From the NCBI GenBank assembly GCA_964396055.1, contig CAYNDV010000147.1:1-10935 (forward strand): DNA of 10,935 bases. Direction: 5' to 3'. Every line of letters starts with the position of its first letter. Position 1 is the first letter of the stretch. Shown here piece by piece: positions 1 to 7,148 of this stretch. The notes beneath the pieces were generated by a model. It did no database searches. It saw nothing but the letters and a program-made list of their open reading frames with translations, and was not told where the DNA came from. The DNA comes from CAYJPV01 sp964396055. Lineage in GTDB: Bacteria > Acidobacteriota > Vicinamibacteria > Vicinamibacterales > JAKQTR01. Both the position numbers and the translations under genes were made by a program.

Positions 1-315
1 CTGGGCGTCGGCGCCGCGCGCGTGTTGTTGCCGCTGCGCCACCTGCCGATGCCTGGCCGCTTCAGCGCGCTGGCGCAGCAGCTGGCCGATGCCCGGCAGA
101 CGGGCCGCGACATCGCCTCACCCGTGCCCGTGTACTGGCCCGGCAAGTGGATTGCCGAAACGTATTACTGGGACGACTACGACGTCAGAGTCGCCCCGGA
201 ACGGCGCGCCCGGACGGGCGGTCAGCCGCCGACCGTGTACTGGCTCCTGTATCCTCGAGGAGGCGCGCCGCCTCCGTCCGCTCCCACGCCGCCGTCGGGC
301 GGCGAGACCCCCTGA
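1..315 (+). CDS. C-terminal part of an unrecognised protein (5' end outside the window)
   Basis: The frame is open from the first base and ends with TGA at 313-315, so this is probably the last ~104 residues of a longer gene. A GTG at 22 and an ATG at 49 could be starts, but neither has a Shine-Dalgarno sequence and the frame stays open upstream. The visible part has an aromatic-rich stretch (VYWPGKWIAETYYWDDYDV and later TVYWLLYPRGG) and ends in a Pro/Gly-rich, probably disordered tail. I do not recognise the family. An aromatic, soluble C-terminal segment like this could follow the membrane part of a glycosyltransferase or exopolysaccharide protein, but that is a guess. It lies 51 nt upstream of the sulfurylase gene on the same strand, so the two may be co-transcribed. 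Confidence 0.55.
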   Translation: MGVGAARVLLPLRHLPMPGRFSALAQQLADARQTGRDIASPVPVYWPGKWIAETYYWDDYDVRVAPERRARTGGQPPTVYWLLYPRGGAPPPSAPTPPSGGETP

Positions 316-366
316 ACCCCGTGTGCTGAATGCTCGGCCTCAAACCAGGAAGGTAGAACGACTGTC

Positions 367-2094
367 ATGCATGATCACCTGAACCCGCCCCATGGGGGCA
401 CGCTCATCAACCTCATGGCGGAGGCCGGCCGCGCGGCCGAACTCCAGGCGCTCTCCAAGGACTGGCCCTCGTGGGACCTGACGCCGCGCCAGCTGTGCGA
501 CCTCGAACTCATTCTCAACGGCGGGTTCTCGCCGCTGCGCGGGTTCATGACGCAGGCCGACTACGCGTCGGTGTGCGAGCGGATGCGCCTGGCCGACGGC
601 ACGCTGTGGCCCCTGCCGGTCACGCTCGATCTGCCCGAGGCGCTGGCGGCGACGCTGACGCCCGGCCGCCACGTGGCGCTGCGGGACCCCGAGGGCGTGA
701 TGCTGGCCGCGCTGACGGTGACCGACGTGTGGCAGCCCGATCTGGCGAAGGAAGCCCAGGCGGTGTTCGGCACGCTGTCGGAGCGGCACCCCGGCTCGGC
801 GCACCTGCTCAAGCGCACCAACCCGTTCTACGTCGGCGGCACCCTCGAGGGACTGACGCTGCCGGCGCACTACGACTTCCGGCCACTGCGGCACACGCCG
901 GCCGACCTGCGGGCCGAGTTCGCGCGCCTCGGGTGGCGGCGGGTGGTGGCGTTCCAGACCCGCAACCCGCTGCATCGCGCGCACCAGGAGCTGACGCTGC
1001 GGGCCGCGAAGGACGCCCAGGCGAACCTGCTCATCCACCCGGTGGTGGGCATGACGAAGCCCGGTGACGTCGACCACTACACGCGCGTGCGCTGCTACGA
1101 GGCGCTGATGGGCCGCTACCCGCAGCACACCGCCAAGCTCTCGCTGCTGCCGCTGGCGATGCGCATGGGCGGCCCGCGCGAGGCCGTGCTGCACGCCATC
1201 ATCCGCAAGAACCACGGCTGTACGCACTTCATCGTGGGCCGCGATCACGCGGGCCCGGGTGCCGACGAGACGGGCAAGCCGTTCTACGGCCCGTACGACG
1301 CCCAGGAGCTGCTGCGCGCCCACGAGCAGGAGCTCGGCGTCACGATGGTGCCCTTCGCGAACATGGTCTACGTCGAGGACCAGGATGCCTACATGCCCGA
1401 GGACGAGGTGCCCGCCGGCGCGCGCCGCCTCGACCTGTCGGGCACCGAGCTGCGCAAGCGGCTGAACGAGGGCCGCGAGATCCCGAAGTGGTTCACCTTC
1501 CCCGAAGTGGCGAAGGAACTGGCGGCGTCCTACCCGCCGCGGGCGAAGCAGGGCTTCACGGTGTTCTTCACCGGGCTGTCGGGCTCGGGCAAGTCGACCA
1601 TCGCGAACGTGCTGCTGGTGAAGTTCCTCGAGATGGGCGGGCGCCCGGTGACGCTGCTCGACGGCGATCTCGTCCGCAAGAACCTGTCGTCGGAACTGGG
1701 CTTCTCGAAGGAGCACCGCGACATCAACATCCGCCGCATCGGCTACGTGGCGTCCGAGATCACGAAGAACGGCGGCATCGCCATCTGCGCGCCGATTGCG
1801 CCCTACGACAGCGTGCGCAAGGACGTGCGCGCGGGCATCGAGCCGCTCGGCGGCTTCATCCTCGTGCACGTGGCCACGCCGCTCGAGGTGTGCGAGCAGC
1901 GCGACCGGAAGGGGCTCTACGCGAAGGCCCGGGCGGGCATCCTGAAGCAGTTCACCGGCATCTCCGATCCGTACGAAGAGCCGGCCGACGCCGAGGTGAG
2001 CATCGACACGACCGCGATGTCTCCGGAAGAGGCGGCCCAGGAGATCATCCTGCACCTCGAGCGCAAGGGGTACATCGGGGAGGCCAGCGCCTAG
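367..2094 (+). CDS. sat: Bifunctional ATP sulfurylase / APS kinase (PAPS synthase type)
   Basis: A 575-residue protein predicted to activate sulfate in two cytosolic steps: ATP + sulfate to APS, then phosphorylation of APS to PAPS, for sulfate assimilation or sulfation. The N-terminal ~390 residues are ATP sulfurylase: the QTRNPLHRAH nucleotide-binding motif starts at residue 197 and GRDHAGPG at 291. The C-terminal ~180 residues are APS kinase: Walker A GLSGSGKS at 403-410, DGD at 432-434, then the FSKEHRDINIRRIGYVA and RKGLYAKA motifs. Domain order matches the Aquifex and fungal fused enzymes. In the fungal enzyme the kinase-like domain is an inactive allosteric module; here the P-loop is intact, so real kinase activity is likely (inference). 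The ATG at 367 follows AGGAAGG at 347-353, a rather long 13-nt spacing. Function is secure; whether PAPS feeds assimilation or sulfation cannot be told from this window. Confidence 0.96.
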   Translation: MHDHLNPPHGGTLINLMAEAGRAAELQALSKDWPSWDLTPRQLCDLELILNGGFSPLRGFMTQADYASVCERMRLADGTLWPLPVTLDLPEALAATLTPGRHVALRDPEGVMLAALTVTDVWQPDLAKEAQAVFGTLSERHPGSAHLLKRTNPFYVGGTLEGLTLPAHYDFRPLRHTPADLRAEFARLGWRRVVAFQTRNPLHRAHQELTLRAAKDAQANLLIHPVVGMTKPGDVDHYTRVRCYEALMGRYPQHTAKLSLLPLAMRMGGPREAVLHAIIRKNHGCTHFIVGRDHAGPGADETGKPFYGPYDAQELLRAHEQELGVTMVPFANMVYVEDQDAYMPEDEVPAGARRLDLSGTELRKRLNEGREIPKWFTFPEVAKELAASYPPRAKQGFTVFFTGLSGSGKSTIANVLLVKFLEMGGRPVTLLDGDLVRKNLSSELGFSKEHRDINIRRIGYVASEITKNGGIAICAPIAPYDSVRKDVRAGIEPLGGFILVHVATPLEVCEQRDRKGLYAKARAGILKQFTGISDPYEEPADAEVSIDTTAMSPEEAAQEIILHLERKGYIGEASA

Positions 2095-2103
2095 ACGGCC
2101 GGG

Positions 2104-2126
2104 GGGCCCGCCCGCGGGGCGGGCCC
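2104..2126. terminator. GC hairpin between convergent sat and ftsB genes
   Basis: A perfect 10-bp stem: GGGCCCGCCC at 2104-2113 pairs with GGGCGGGCCC at 2117-2126 around a 3-nt loop. It starts 9 nt after the sat stop codon and ends 8 nt before the ftsB stop on the other strand. Neither side has a T-run, so it is not a textbook intrinsic terminator. The position between two converging genes suggests a bidirectional terminator or a 3'-end stabilising structure. Confidence 0.55.
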
Positions 2127-2134
2127 GCGCCCCG

Positions 2135-2491
2135 TCACTTCACGGGGCCGGGGGAGGGCACGTCCTTGAGGATGAACAGCTTCTCACCCGGCCGGATCAG
2201 CCCCAGGTTGCGGCGGATCTCTTCCTCGATCGCCGCCGGGTCGTCGTTCATCCGCTGCACCTGACCCCGCAGGCGGTCGTTGTCCCCGCGGGCGCGATCC
2301 ACGGCGGCCTGCAGGGCGGCGTGCTGCCCGCGCACGCGTACCAGGGCCAGCAGGCCGCGGTCGCCGAACAACCCGTCCACGATCATCGCCGCCATCACGA
2401 ACGCCATCACGGCCAGCACGGTGCGGGCTCCGCGGCGGGAGCGCGCGCCGGTGGTCCGGACGGCCGGTGTGCGGGGTTGGATCGCGGGCAT
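2135..2491 (-). CDS. ftsB: FtsB/DivIC-family cell-division (septum formation initiator) protein
   Basis: A 118-residue, single-pass membrane protein of the FtsB/DivIC family, which forms the FtsQ-FtsL-FtsB divisome subcomplex that links Z-ring assembly to septal peptidoglycan synthesis. Layout fits: a basic cytoplasmic tail (residues 1-23), one membrane helix (about 24-40), an extracytoplasmic coiled coil (about 52-82), then a conserved end with DDP at 83-85, EEEIRRNLGLIRPGEKLFIL and a short tail. Length is close to the E. coli protein (about 103). The ATG at 2491 was chosen because it puts the N-terminus just before the basic/membrane segment; the frame is open to 2797, but that extension has no family resemblance and would overlap cutA. 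No strong Shine-Dalgarno is visible. FtsB and DivIC are hard to separate by sequence, so the symbol is by family. Confidence 0.85.
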   Translation of the reverse strand: MPAIQPRTPAVRTTGARSRRGARTVLAVMAFVMAAMIVDGLFGDRGLLALVRVRGQHAALQAAVDRARGDNDRLRGQVQRMNDDPAAIEEEIRRNLGLIRPGEKLFILKDVPSPGPVK

Positions 2492-2560
2492 GCTCGCATT
2501 GTTGTACCCTAATCGGCGATCCTTGTACAGCGGAAAATGCGGTGCCCGCGAAGGAGTGAC
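2492..2560. promoter_or_regulatory. Divergent intergenic region between ftsB and cutA
   Basis: These 69 bp must hold the start signals of both divergent genes unless ftsB is read from elsewhere. It is the most AT-containing patch nearby. TTGTAC occurs twice as a direct repeat (2502-2507 and 2523-2528, 15 bp apart). A TAGGGT hexamer on the minus strand (complement of 2505-2510) could be a -10 for ftsB, but I find no convincing -35 at the right distance for either gene. The cutA ribosome-binding site AAGGAG is at 2551-2556. Confidence 0.35.
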
Positions 2561-2911
2561 ATGACTGATCCTGCTGTCGTCGTCGTCCTGACGACACTGC
2601 CTGCCGGCGCCGACGCGGCCGCGTTCGCGCGGACGCTCGTGGACGATCGGCTGGCCGCCTGCGTGACGGTGCTCGGCGCGACCCGCGCCGTCTACCGGTG
2701 GGAGGGCGCCGTCCACGAAGACGACGAGCAGCAGGTCGTGATCAAGACGACGGCGGCCCGCGTGGAGGCCCTCGACGCCCGCGTGCGCGCCCTGCACCCG
2801 TACGCGGTGCCGGAGTTCCTGGTCCTGCCCGTGGCCGGCGGGAGCGCCGCGTATCTCGCCTGGGTGGGCGGGAGCGTGGCCGAGTCGGGTATCATCGGCA
2901 GTCAGCCATGA
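2561..2911 (+). CDS. cutA: CutA1-family divalent-cation tolerance protein
   Basis: A 116-residue small cytosolic protein of the CutA1 family, which forms very stable ferredoxin-like trimers; E. coli CutA is 112 residues. The family has been linked to copper/divalent cation tolerance, though the biochemical role is unsettled. Diagnostic features are the opening beta strand VVVVLTTLPAGADA, the DDRLAACVTV segment with its conserved Cys, the YRWEGAVHEDDEQQVVIKT strands, and the HPYAVPEFLVLPV segment near the end. The ATG at 2561 was chosen because AAGGAG (2551-2556) sits 4 nt before it; an in-frame ATG at 2537 would add eight atypical residues and has no ribosome-binding site. The stop overlaps the next start as ATGA (2908-2911), so translation of cutA and the phosphatase gene is probably coupled. 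Confidence 0.93.
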   Translation: MTDPAVVVVLTTLPAGADAAAFARTLVDDRLAACVTVLGATRAVYRWEGAVHEDDEQQVVIKTTAARVEALDARVRALHPYAVPEFLVLPVAGGSAAYLAWVGGSVAESGIIGSQP

Positions 2912-5055
2912 CCGGCCCGAGCCCTGCGCCTGATTCGCCCGCCCCGCCAGCGACCGTCCGGTCGCGTGCGGCGGCTGCCTGGCGTTTCCTTCTCCGGACG
3001 CTGGCCGGGCGGCTGATCCTCTTCGGGAGCGTGGTCAAGGCGGTGTACTTCGGGCTCGAGGCAGCCGGCGTCGACACGACCGGCCCCGCCCATCTCGTCA
3101 GCCCGGTGGGCGGCCTCGCGCTGGCGGTCGGGATCGGGATTGTCGGGTACGGGGTCGTGCAGTCGCTGCGCCGCAACCTGCTGTGGCGGGTGCGGCGCAA
3201 GCTGATCATCTCGTACATCTTCATCGGGGTCGTGCCCGTCATCCTGGTCGCCGCGTTCTTCCTGCTGGCAGGCCTGCTGCTGTTCACCAACCTCAGCTCG
3301 TTCCTGGTCCGGGCCTCGCTGCGGGAAATGGCCGCCGACGCCCAGACCATCTCCCGCACGACGGGGCTGGCCGTGGCCGGCACGCCGCTCGGGGCCGCCG
3401 ACGCGGGCATCGCCGAACGGTTCGACGAACTGCGGCGGCGGTACCGCGGGTTGTCGGTGGCGGTCGTGCCGACGCTGCCCGGGCGCTGCGTCGGGCCTGG
3501 CACGGCCCGCGTGCCCCCCGGCGCACCGCCGGCCGTCACCGAGGCGCTGGTGGGCTGGCGCCACCAGGATCCGCCCGCCATCATCCCCGCGTGGGTGACG
3601 TGCGACGGCTTCGCCAACGTCGTGGCGTTCGACCCCGCGGCCGGCGCACCGGCCGGCGGCGAGGTGCGCGTGACGGTGCGCGCCGTCACCCTGCTGCCGG
3701 GGCGCGCGATAGTGGTCGACCTGCCGCTCGATGCCGAAATCCGCCAGCGGATCCAGGAGGTCACCGGCGTCTCGCTGGGGCGCTTCAGCCTCGGCGGCGA
3801 CGAGGCGGCGGCCGTGCGGCCCGTGGCGGAGGGCGCCGCGGCCACGTCGCTGGCCGAGCGGGTGTCGCGCGTGCAGTGGGTGGCCCTGCTGGATCACACC
3901 AACTGGAGCACGGGCGCCGTCGAGGCGCTGCCCGTGCAGATCGGCCTCAACATCGGGGACGTCTACCGCCGCCTGTCGGCGTCGCAGGCGCTGCTGGGGA
4001 CGCGCAGCTACGGCGACCTGCTCGTCGGCGCGCTCACGCTGGTGGCCATCCTGTTCCTGATCATCCAGATCGGGGCGTTGGCGATGGGCTTCGCGCTGGC
4101 GCGGTCGATCACCGGATCGATCCACGAACTGTTCATCGGCACGGAGCGCGTGCGCGCGGGCGACTTCGGCCACCGGATCGCCGTGCGCGTGAAGGACCAG
4201 CTGGGCCAGCTCGCCGATTCGTTCAATCTGATGACGGGGAGCATCGAGGACCTGCTGCGCCAGGCCGCCGAGAAGAAGCGCCTGGAAGAAGAGATGCGGC
4301 TCGCGCGCGAGATCCAGATGTCGCTGCTGCCGCCCGGGCCGCTGCAGGTGCCCGGCATGGGCGTGACGGCGGTCTGCGTGCCGGCGCGCGAGGTGGGCGG
4401 GGACTACTACGACGTGCTGCCGCTCGACGGCGGCCGCGTCGGCGTCCTGATCGCCGACGTGTCGGGCAAGGGCATGTCGGCCGCGCTCTACATGGCCGAG
4501 CTGAAGGGCCTGATGCTCTCGCTGACGCGCATCCATGCGTCGCCGCGCGACCTGCTGATCTCCGCCAACCGGCTCATCGCCGAGCACCTCGACAGCCGCA
4601 GCTTCATCACGATGACCTACGCCGTCATCGACCCGGTCACGCTGACGATGACCTACGCGCGGGCGGGGCACACCCCGCTCATCTGCGTGCCGCGCGCCGG
4701 CACGGGCGACGCCGAGGCGCAGATCCTCGCGCCGGACGGCATGGTGGTGGGGTTGCGCATCGACAACGGCGAGCGGTTCGAGGCCATCCTCCAGGAGGCC
4801 ACCCTGCGCCTGGCGCCGGGCGATCTGCTCGCGTTCTTCACCGACGGCATCAGCGAGGCGATGAACGCGGAGTCGGACTGCTTCGGCGAGCCGCGCCTCG
4901 CGCAACTCCTCGAGTCGCACGCGCACCTGCCCTTCGACCAGCTGCGCGAACGGGTGCTGCGCGAGATCGATGCGTTCGTCGGCGACGCGCCGCAGCACGA
5001 CGACATGACGATGATCCTCCTGAAGGTCGATTCCGAGGCATGCCCGATCCCGTAA
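2908..5055 (+). CDS. Membrane HAMP-SpoIIE (PP2C-type) serine phosphatase, RsbU-like
   Basis: A 715-residue predicted inner-membrane phosphatase. Likely membrane helices are at about 32-50, 62-86, 99-126 and 372-397. Residues ~127-371 form a large, probably extracytoplasmic sensor region I cannot assign to a family. A HAMP domain (about 397-449, RVRAGDFGHRI followed by DQLGQLADSFNLM), a short coiled coil with REIQMSLLPP (466-476) and a SpoIIE/PP2C catalytic domain (about 480-713) follow. Metal-binding acidic residues are in place: GGD at 497-499, DVSGKG from 517, FFTDG with D646 and DDMT at 698-701, so it should be active. Relatives (RsbU, SpoIIE) dephosphorylate anti-sigma-factor antagonists in partner switching; no antagonist or switch kinase is encoded here, so the substrate is unknown. 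It starts in the ATGA overlap with cutA and ends 16 nt inside the next gene. Confidence 0.93.
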   Translation: MTGPSPAPDSPAPPATVRSRAAAAWRFLLRTLAGRLILFGSVVKAVYFGLEAAGVDTTGPAHLVSPVGGLALAVGIGIVGYGVVQSLRRNLLWRVRRKLIISYIFIGVVPVILVAAFFLLAGLLLFTNLSSFLVRASLREMAADAQTISRTTGLAVAGTPLGAADAGIAERFDELRRRYRGLSVAVVPTLPGRCVGPGTARVPPGAPPAVTEALVGWRHQDPPAIIPAWVTCDGFANVVAFDPAAGAPAGGEVRVTVRAVTLLPGRAIVVDLPLDAEIRQRIQEVTGVSLGRFSLGGDEAAAVRPVAEGAAATSLAERVSRVQWVALLDHTNWSTGAVEALPVQIGLNIGDVYRRLSASQALLGTRSYGDLLVGALTLVAILFLIIQIGALAMGFALARSITGSIHELFIGTERVRAGDFGHRIAVRVKDQLGQLADSFNLMTGSIEDLLRQAAEKKRLEEEMRLAREIQMSLLPPGPLQVPGMGVTAVCVPAREVGGDYYDVLPLDGGRVGVLIADVSGKGMSAALYMAELKGLMLSLTRIHASPRDLLISANRLIAEHLDSRSFITMTYAVIDPVTLTMTYARAGHTPLICVPRAGTGDAEAQILAPDGMVVGLRIDNGERFEAILQEATLRLAPGDLLAFFTDGISEAMNAESDCFGEPRLAQLLESHAHLPFDQLRERVLREIDAFVGDAPQHDDMTMILLKVDSEACPIP

Positions 5056-5975
5056 TCGTGTTCTGCGCCCGTTCCGAGGTCGAAGCCAGCGTCGTGCGCT
5101 CGCTGCTGGCGGCGCACGGCATCGAGGCCAGCCTCTCGTCCCATGCGGCCGGGACTGCGTTTCCCGCGCCGATCAGCGGCCTGGGCGCCGTGCAGGTGGC
5201 CGTGCCGGCCGAAGACGCCGAGGACGCCGCGCGGCTCATCACCAGCGCCCGGGGCGACGAACCCCGCGGCCTCGGGCCGCCCATGCCCGACGAGGTGGCC
5301 GCCCTCGAAACGGCGATGGGCTACCGGTTCCGCGACCGCGGCCTGCTCGAGCATGCGCTGACCCACCGGTCGCGGGCCAACGAGGACGTGACCGGCGGCG
5401 TCTTCGACAACGAGTCGCTCGAGTTCCTCGGCGACGCGGTGCTGGGGTTCGTCATCGCGGACATGTTGTTCCGCCGCTTCCCGGATCGCGACGAAGGCCA
5501 GAAGTCCAAGCTGAAGGCGGCGCTCGTGTCGGCGCCGGCCCTGGGCCGGCGGGCCGCCGCGCTGGAACTGGGTCAGCACCTGCTGCTCGGGCGCGGTGAG
5601 GAGAAGAGCGGTGGCCGCCGCAAGCTGGCGTTGCTGGCCGACACCTACGAGGCGCTCATCGCAGCCCTGTACCTCGACGGCGGCATCGACGCGGCCCGCC
5701 GGTTCATCGAGCGCGAGTTCGGCGATGCCATGGCCGAGGCCGGCCGCGCCGCGGTCATCGACGACCACAAGTCCACGCTGCAGGAATCCCTGCAGGCGCG
5801 CGGGTTGCCGCTGCCGGAATACGTCGTGGCGGCCGAGCGCGGCCCGGCGCACCAGCGGGTGTTCGTCGTGGACCTGCTCGTGGCGGGCGAGGTGGTGGCC
5901 AGCGGGGAAGGCCGCACCAAGAAGGAGGCCGAGCAGGACGCGGCGCGCTCGGCGCTGGACCGGTTCCGCGGCTAG
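5040..5975 (+). CDS. rnc: Apparent fusion of a DUF2007-like domain with ribonuclease III
   Basis: One continuous 311-residue frame. Residues ~82-311 are a complete RNase III, the double-stranded-RNA endonuclease that matures rRNA and processes structured RNAs: ALTHRS at 106-111, signature NESLEFLGD at 124-132 with catalytic-region E125, E128 and D132, LADTYEAL with D201 and E204, and a dsRNA-binding domain at about 242-310 ending KKEAEQDAA. Residues ~1-70 (VIVFCARSEVEASVVRSLL, HGIEAS, AVQVAVPAEDAEDAARLI) resemble DUF2007, a small 'putative signal-transducing' domain usually found alone. No stop separates them. The ATG at 5040 overlaps the phosphatase gene by 16 nt; GAGG at 5035-5038 is too close and TGAAGG (5021-5026) rather far. 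The internal ATG at 5283 would give a normal 230-residue RNase III but has no Shine-Dalgarno. RNase III is certain; the fused start is likely, not proven. Confidence 0.88.
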   Translation: MPDPVIVFCARSEVEASVVRSLLAAHGIEASLSSHAAGTAFPAPISGLGAVQVAVPAEDAEDAARLITSARGDEPRGLGPPMPDEVAALETAMGYRFRDRGLLEHALTHRSRANEDVTGGVFDNESLEFLGDAVLGFVIADMLFRRFPDRDEGQKSKLKAALVSAPALGRRAAALELGQHLLLGRGEEKSGGRRKLALLADTYEALIAALYLDGGIDAARRFIEREFGDAMAEAGRAAVIDDHKSTLQESLQARGLPLPEYVVAAERGPAHQRVFVVDLLVAGEVVASGEGRTKKEAEQDAARSALDRFRG

Positions 5976-7048
5976 GGGTCCGCGGGCGGCGGAGCCGAGA
6001 GCCGCGCCACGGCGTAGCGCTGCACGGCGGCGGCCACCTGTTCGTCGCCCGGAGGCTCGGGCCGCTCCGCCAGCCCCACCCAGAGGCGGAGCAGCGGGTC
6101 CGCGAACGCGTACCGCTTGCGCCGGACCGCCACGAGGTCGACGTCTTCGAGCCACCACAGATAGTCGCGGGCCGACCCCGGTGTGCGTCCGAGCAGGGCC
6201 GCCAGTTCGGTCAGCGTGAGCGGTTCCTCGGCGGCCAGCACGCCGAGCGCCCCCTTCAGCGCGCCGTAGCCGCGGGCGCGCTGCAATCGCGTTTCGTACG
6301 TGGCGCGGCAGCGCCGGTCGAGCGCGCCACCGGGGGCCAGGGCCGCGGCCAGGGCGGAGACCGGATCGTCGGCGACGCCGGCGGCCGCGCCGGCGTCGAC
6401 GAGGTCGCGCACGTAGGCCGCGCGCCCGCCCGTGAGGGCCAGGATGATCTGGGCGGCTTCCCCGGCCGCGTCCGAGCGCAGCCCCGGGCGCCGCATCAGG
6501 TCGGCGGCGATGTCCGCGGCCCCGAGCGTCGGCATGGCCACGACGGTGAAACGATCCGGCGCGCCGGCCAGCACGCGCAGGCCACGGGTGACGTAACGCG
6601 TGGCCAGCACGAAGCGGTTGGCGCTGCTGGCCAGCCCCGCCAGCAGATCGGCGACGGCGGTCTTCAGCCCGGGAAAGTGCTCGAAAGTCCGCCACTCGAG
6701 CCACTCGTCGAGCAGGAAGGTCGCGGGCGTGTCTCCAGCGGCGCGGGCCCTGGTGAGGAACGCGACGGCGCGGGCCAGGCCCGCCCGGGCGCCGGGCTCC
6801 TGGGGCGGCGTCGGCGGCGCGCCAAAGGGCGAGTGTGACTGGAGCAGGGCCGCGAAACGTTCCGGAGTGGACGCCACCCGCTCGAGGTCGATGTACTGCG
6901 CCGCCGGTGGCCCGAGCGCAGCCTGGACACGCCGCAGCATGTGCGTACGGCCGCTGCCGTCGGCCCCGACGACCACCGGGATCCGGGCCGGGGGGCCCTG
7001 GATCGCAGCCACGAGGCGCGCGTCGAAATCCTGCCAGGCGGAGCCCAT
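5972..7048 (-). CDS. P-loop ATPase (AAA/STAND-like) with C-terminal winged-helix-like region and Arg in Walker A
   Basis: A 358-residue soluble protein I cannot name more closely. The N-terminal half looks like an AAA/STAND-type ATPase: a P-loop at 28-35 reading GADGSGRT, a Walker B ATFLLDE with D114/E115, and a sensor-1-like strand NRFVLATR (144-151). The C-terminal part (about 265-335) looks like a winged helix followed by the arrangement seen in archaeal-type ATPases: LTLTELAALLGRTPGSARDY, then a beta-hairpin-like DLVAVRRKRYAFADPLLRLWV. Most P-loops have Lys where this has Arg34 (codon CGT), so ATP hydrolysis may be altered. The ATG at 7048 is the first in frame that precedes the ATPase core; no Shine-Dalgarno is evident. 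It has no same-strand neighbour close by. Its TAG stop shares a CTAG with the stop of the RNase III gene. Possible roles include ATP-dependent regulation or DNA-linked ATPase activity, both unproven. Confidence 0.82.
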   Translation of the reverse strand: MGSAWQDFDARLVAAIQGPPARIPVVVGADGSGRTHMLRRVQAALGPPAAQYIDLERVASTPERFAALLQSHSPFGAPPTPPQEPGARAGLARAVAFLTRARAAGDTPATFLLDEWLEWRTFEHFPGLKTAVADLLAGLASSANRFVLATRYVTRGLRVLAGAPDRFTVVAMPTLGAADIAADLMRRPGLRSDAAGEAAQIILALTGGRAAYVRDLVDAGAAAGVADDPVSALAAALAPGGALDRRCRATYETRLQRARGYGALKGALGVLAAEEPLTLTELAALLGRTPGSARDYLWWLEDVDLVAVRRKRYAFADPLLRLWVGLAERPEPPGDEQVAAAVQRYAVARLSAPPPADP

Positions 7049-7088
7049 CTGCGTGATGCTACACCGTGTGCCCGCCGCCTGCCACCCG

Positions 7089-7097
7089 TGCTAACAT
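7089..7097 (+). promoter_or_regulatory. Candidate extended -10 promoter for purA
   Basis: TG at 7089-7090, one base, then TAACAT at 7092-7097 form an extended -10 element matching TATAAT at four of six positions. It lies 51 nt before the chosen purA start in the 100-bp gap after the divergent ATPase gene. The hexamer 17 bp upstream (TGCCCG) is a poor -35, as extended -10 promoters tolerate. A short GGCGC/GCGCC inverted repeat follows at 7106-7120 in the predicted leader. Confidence 0.4.
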
Positions 7098-7148
7098 CGT
7101 CGGTTGGCGCGATCGGCGCCGGAAGGCAACTGTGTGTACAGAGGCAGG

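Noticed and set aside
340..2055. Long minus-strand open frame (571 codons) opposite sat
   Set aside because: Arg/Ala/His-rich with no domain; it is the antisense shadow of a high-GC gene with clear enzyme motifs on the plus strand.
2135..2797. Longer start for the FtsB-like gene (220 residues)
   Set aside because: The added 102 residues have no family similarity and would lie across most of cutA; the ATG at 2491 gives the normal family length and layout.
2902..4998. Long minus-strand open frame (698 codons) opposite the phosphatase
   Set aside because: Low-complexity Arg/His/Asp-rich composition; the plus strand encodes intact HAMP and SpoIIE motifs.
4653..6704. Minus-strand open frame of 683 codons across the phosphatase, RNase III and ATPase genes
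   Set aside because: It crosses three well-supported genes and shows no motif; an effect of few stop codons at this GC content.
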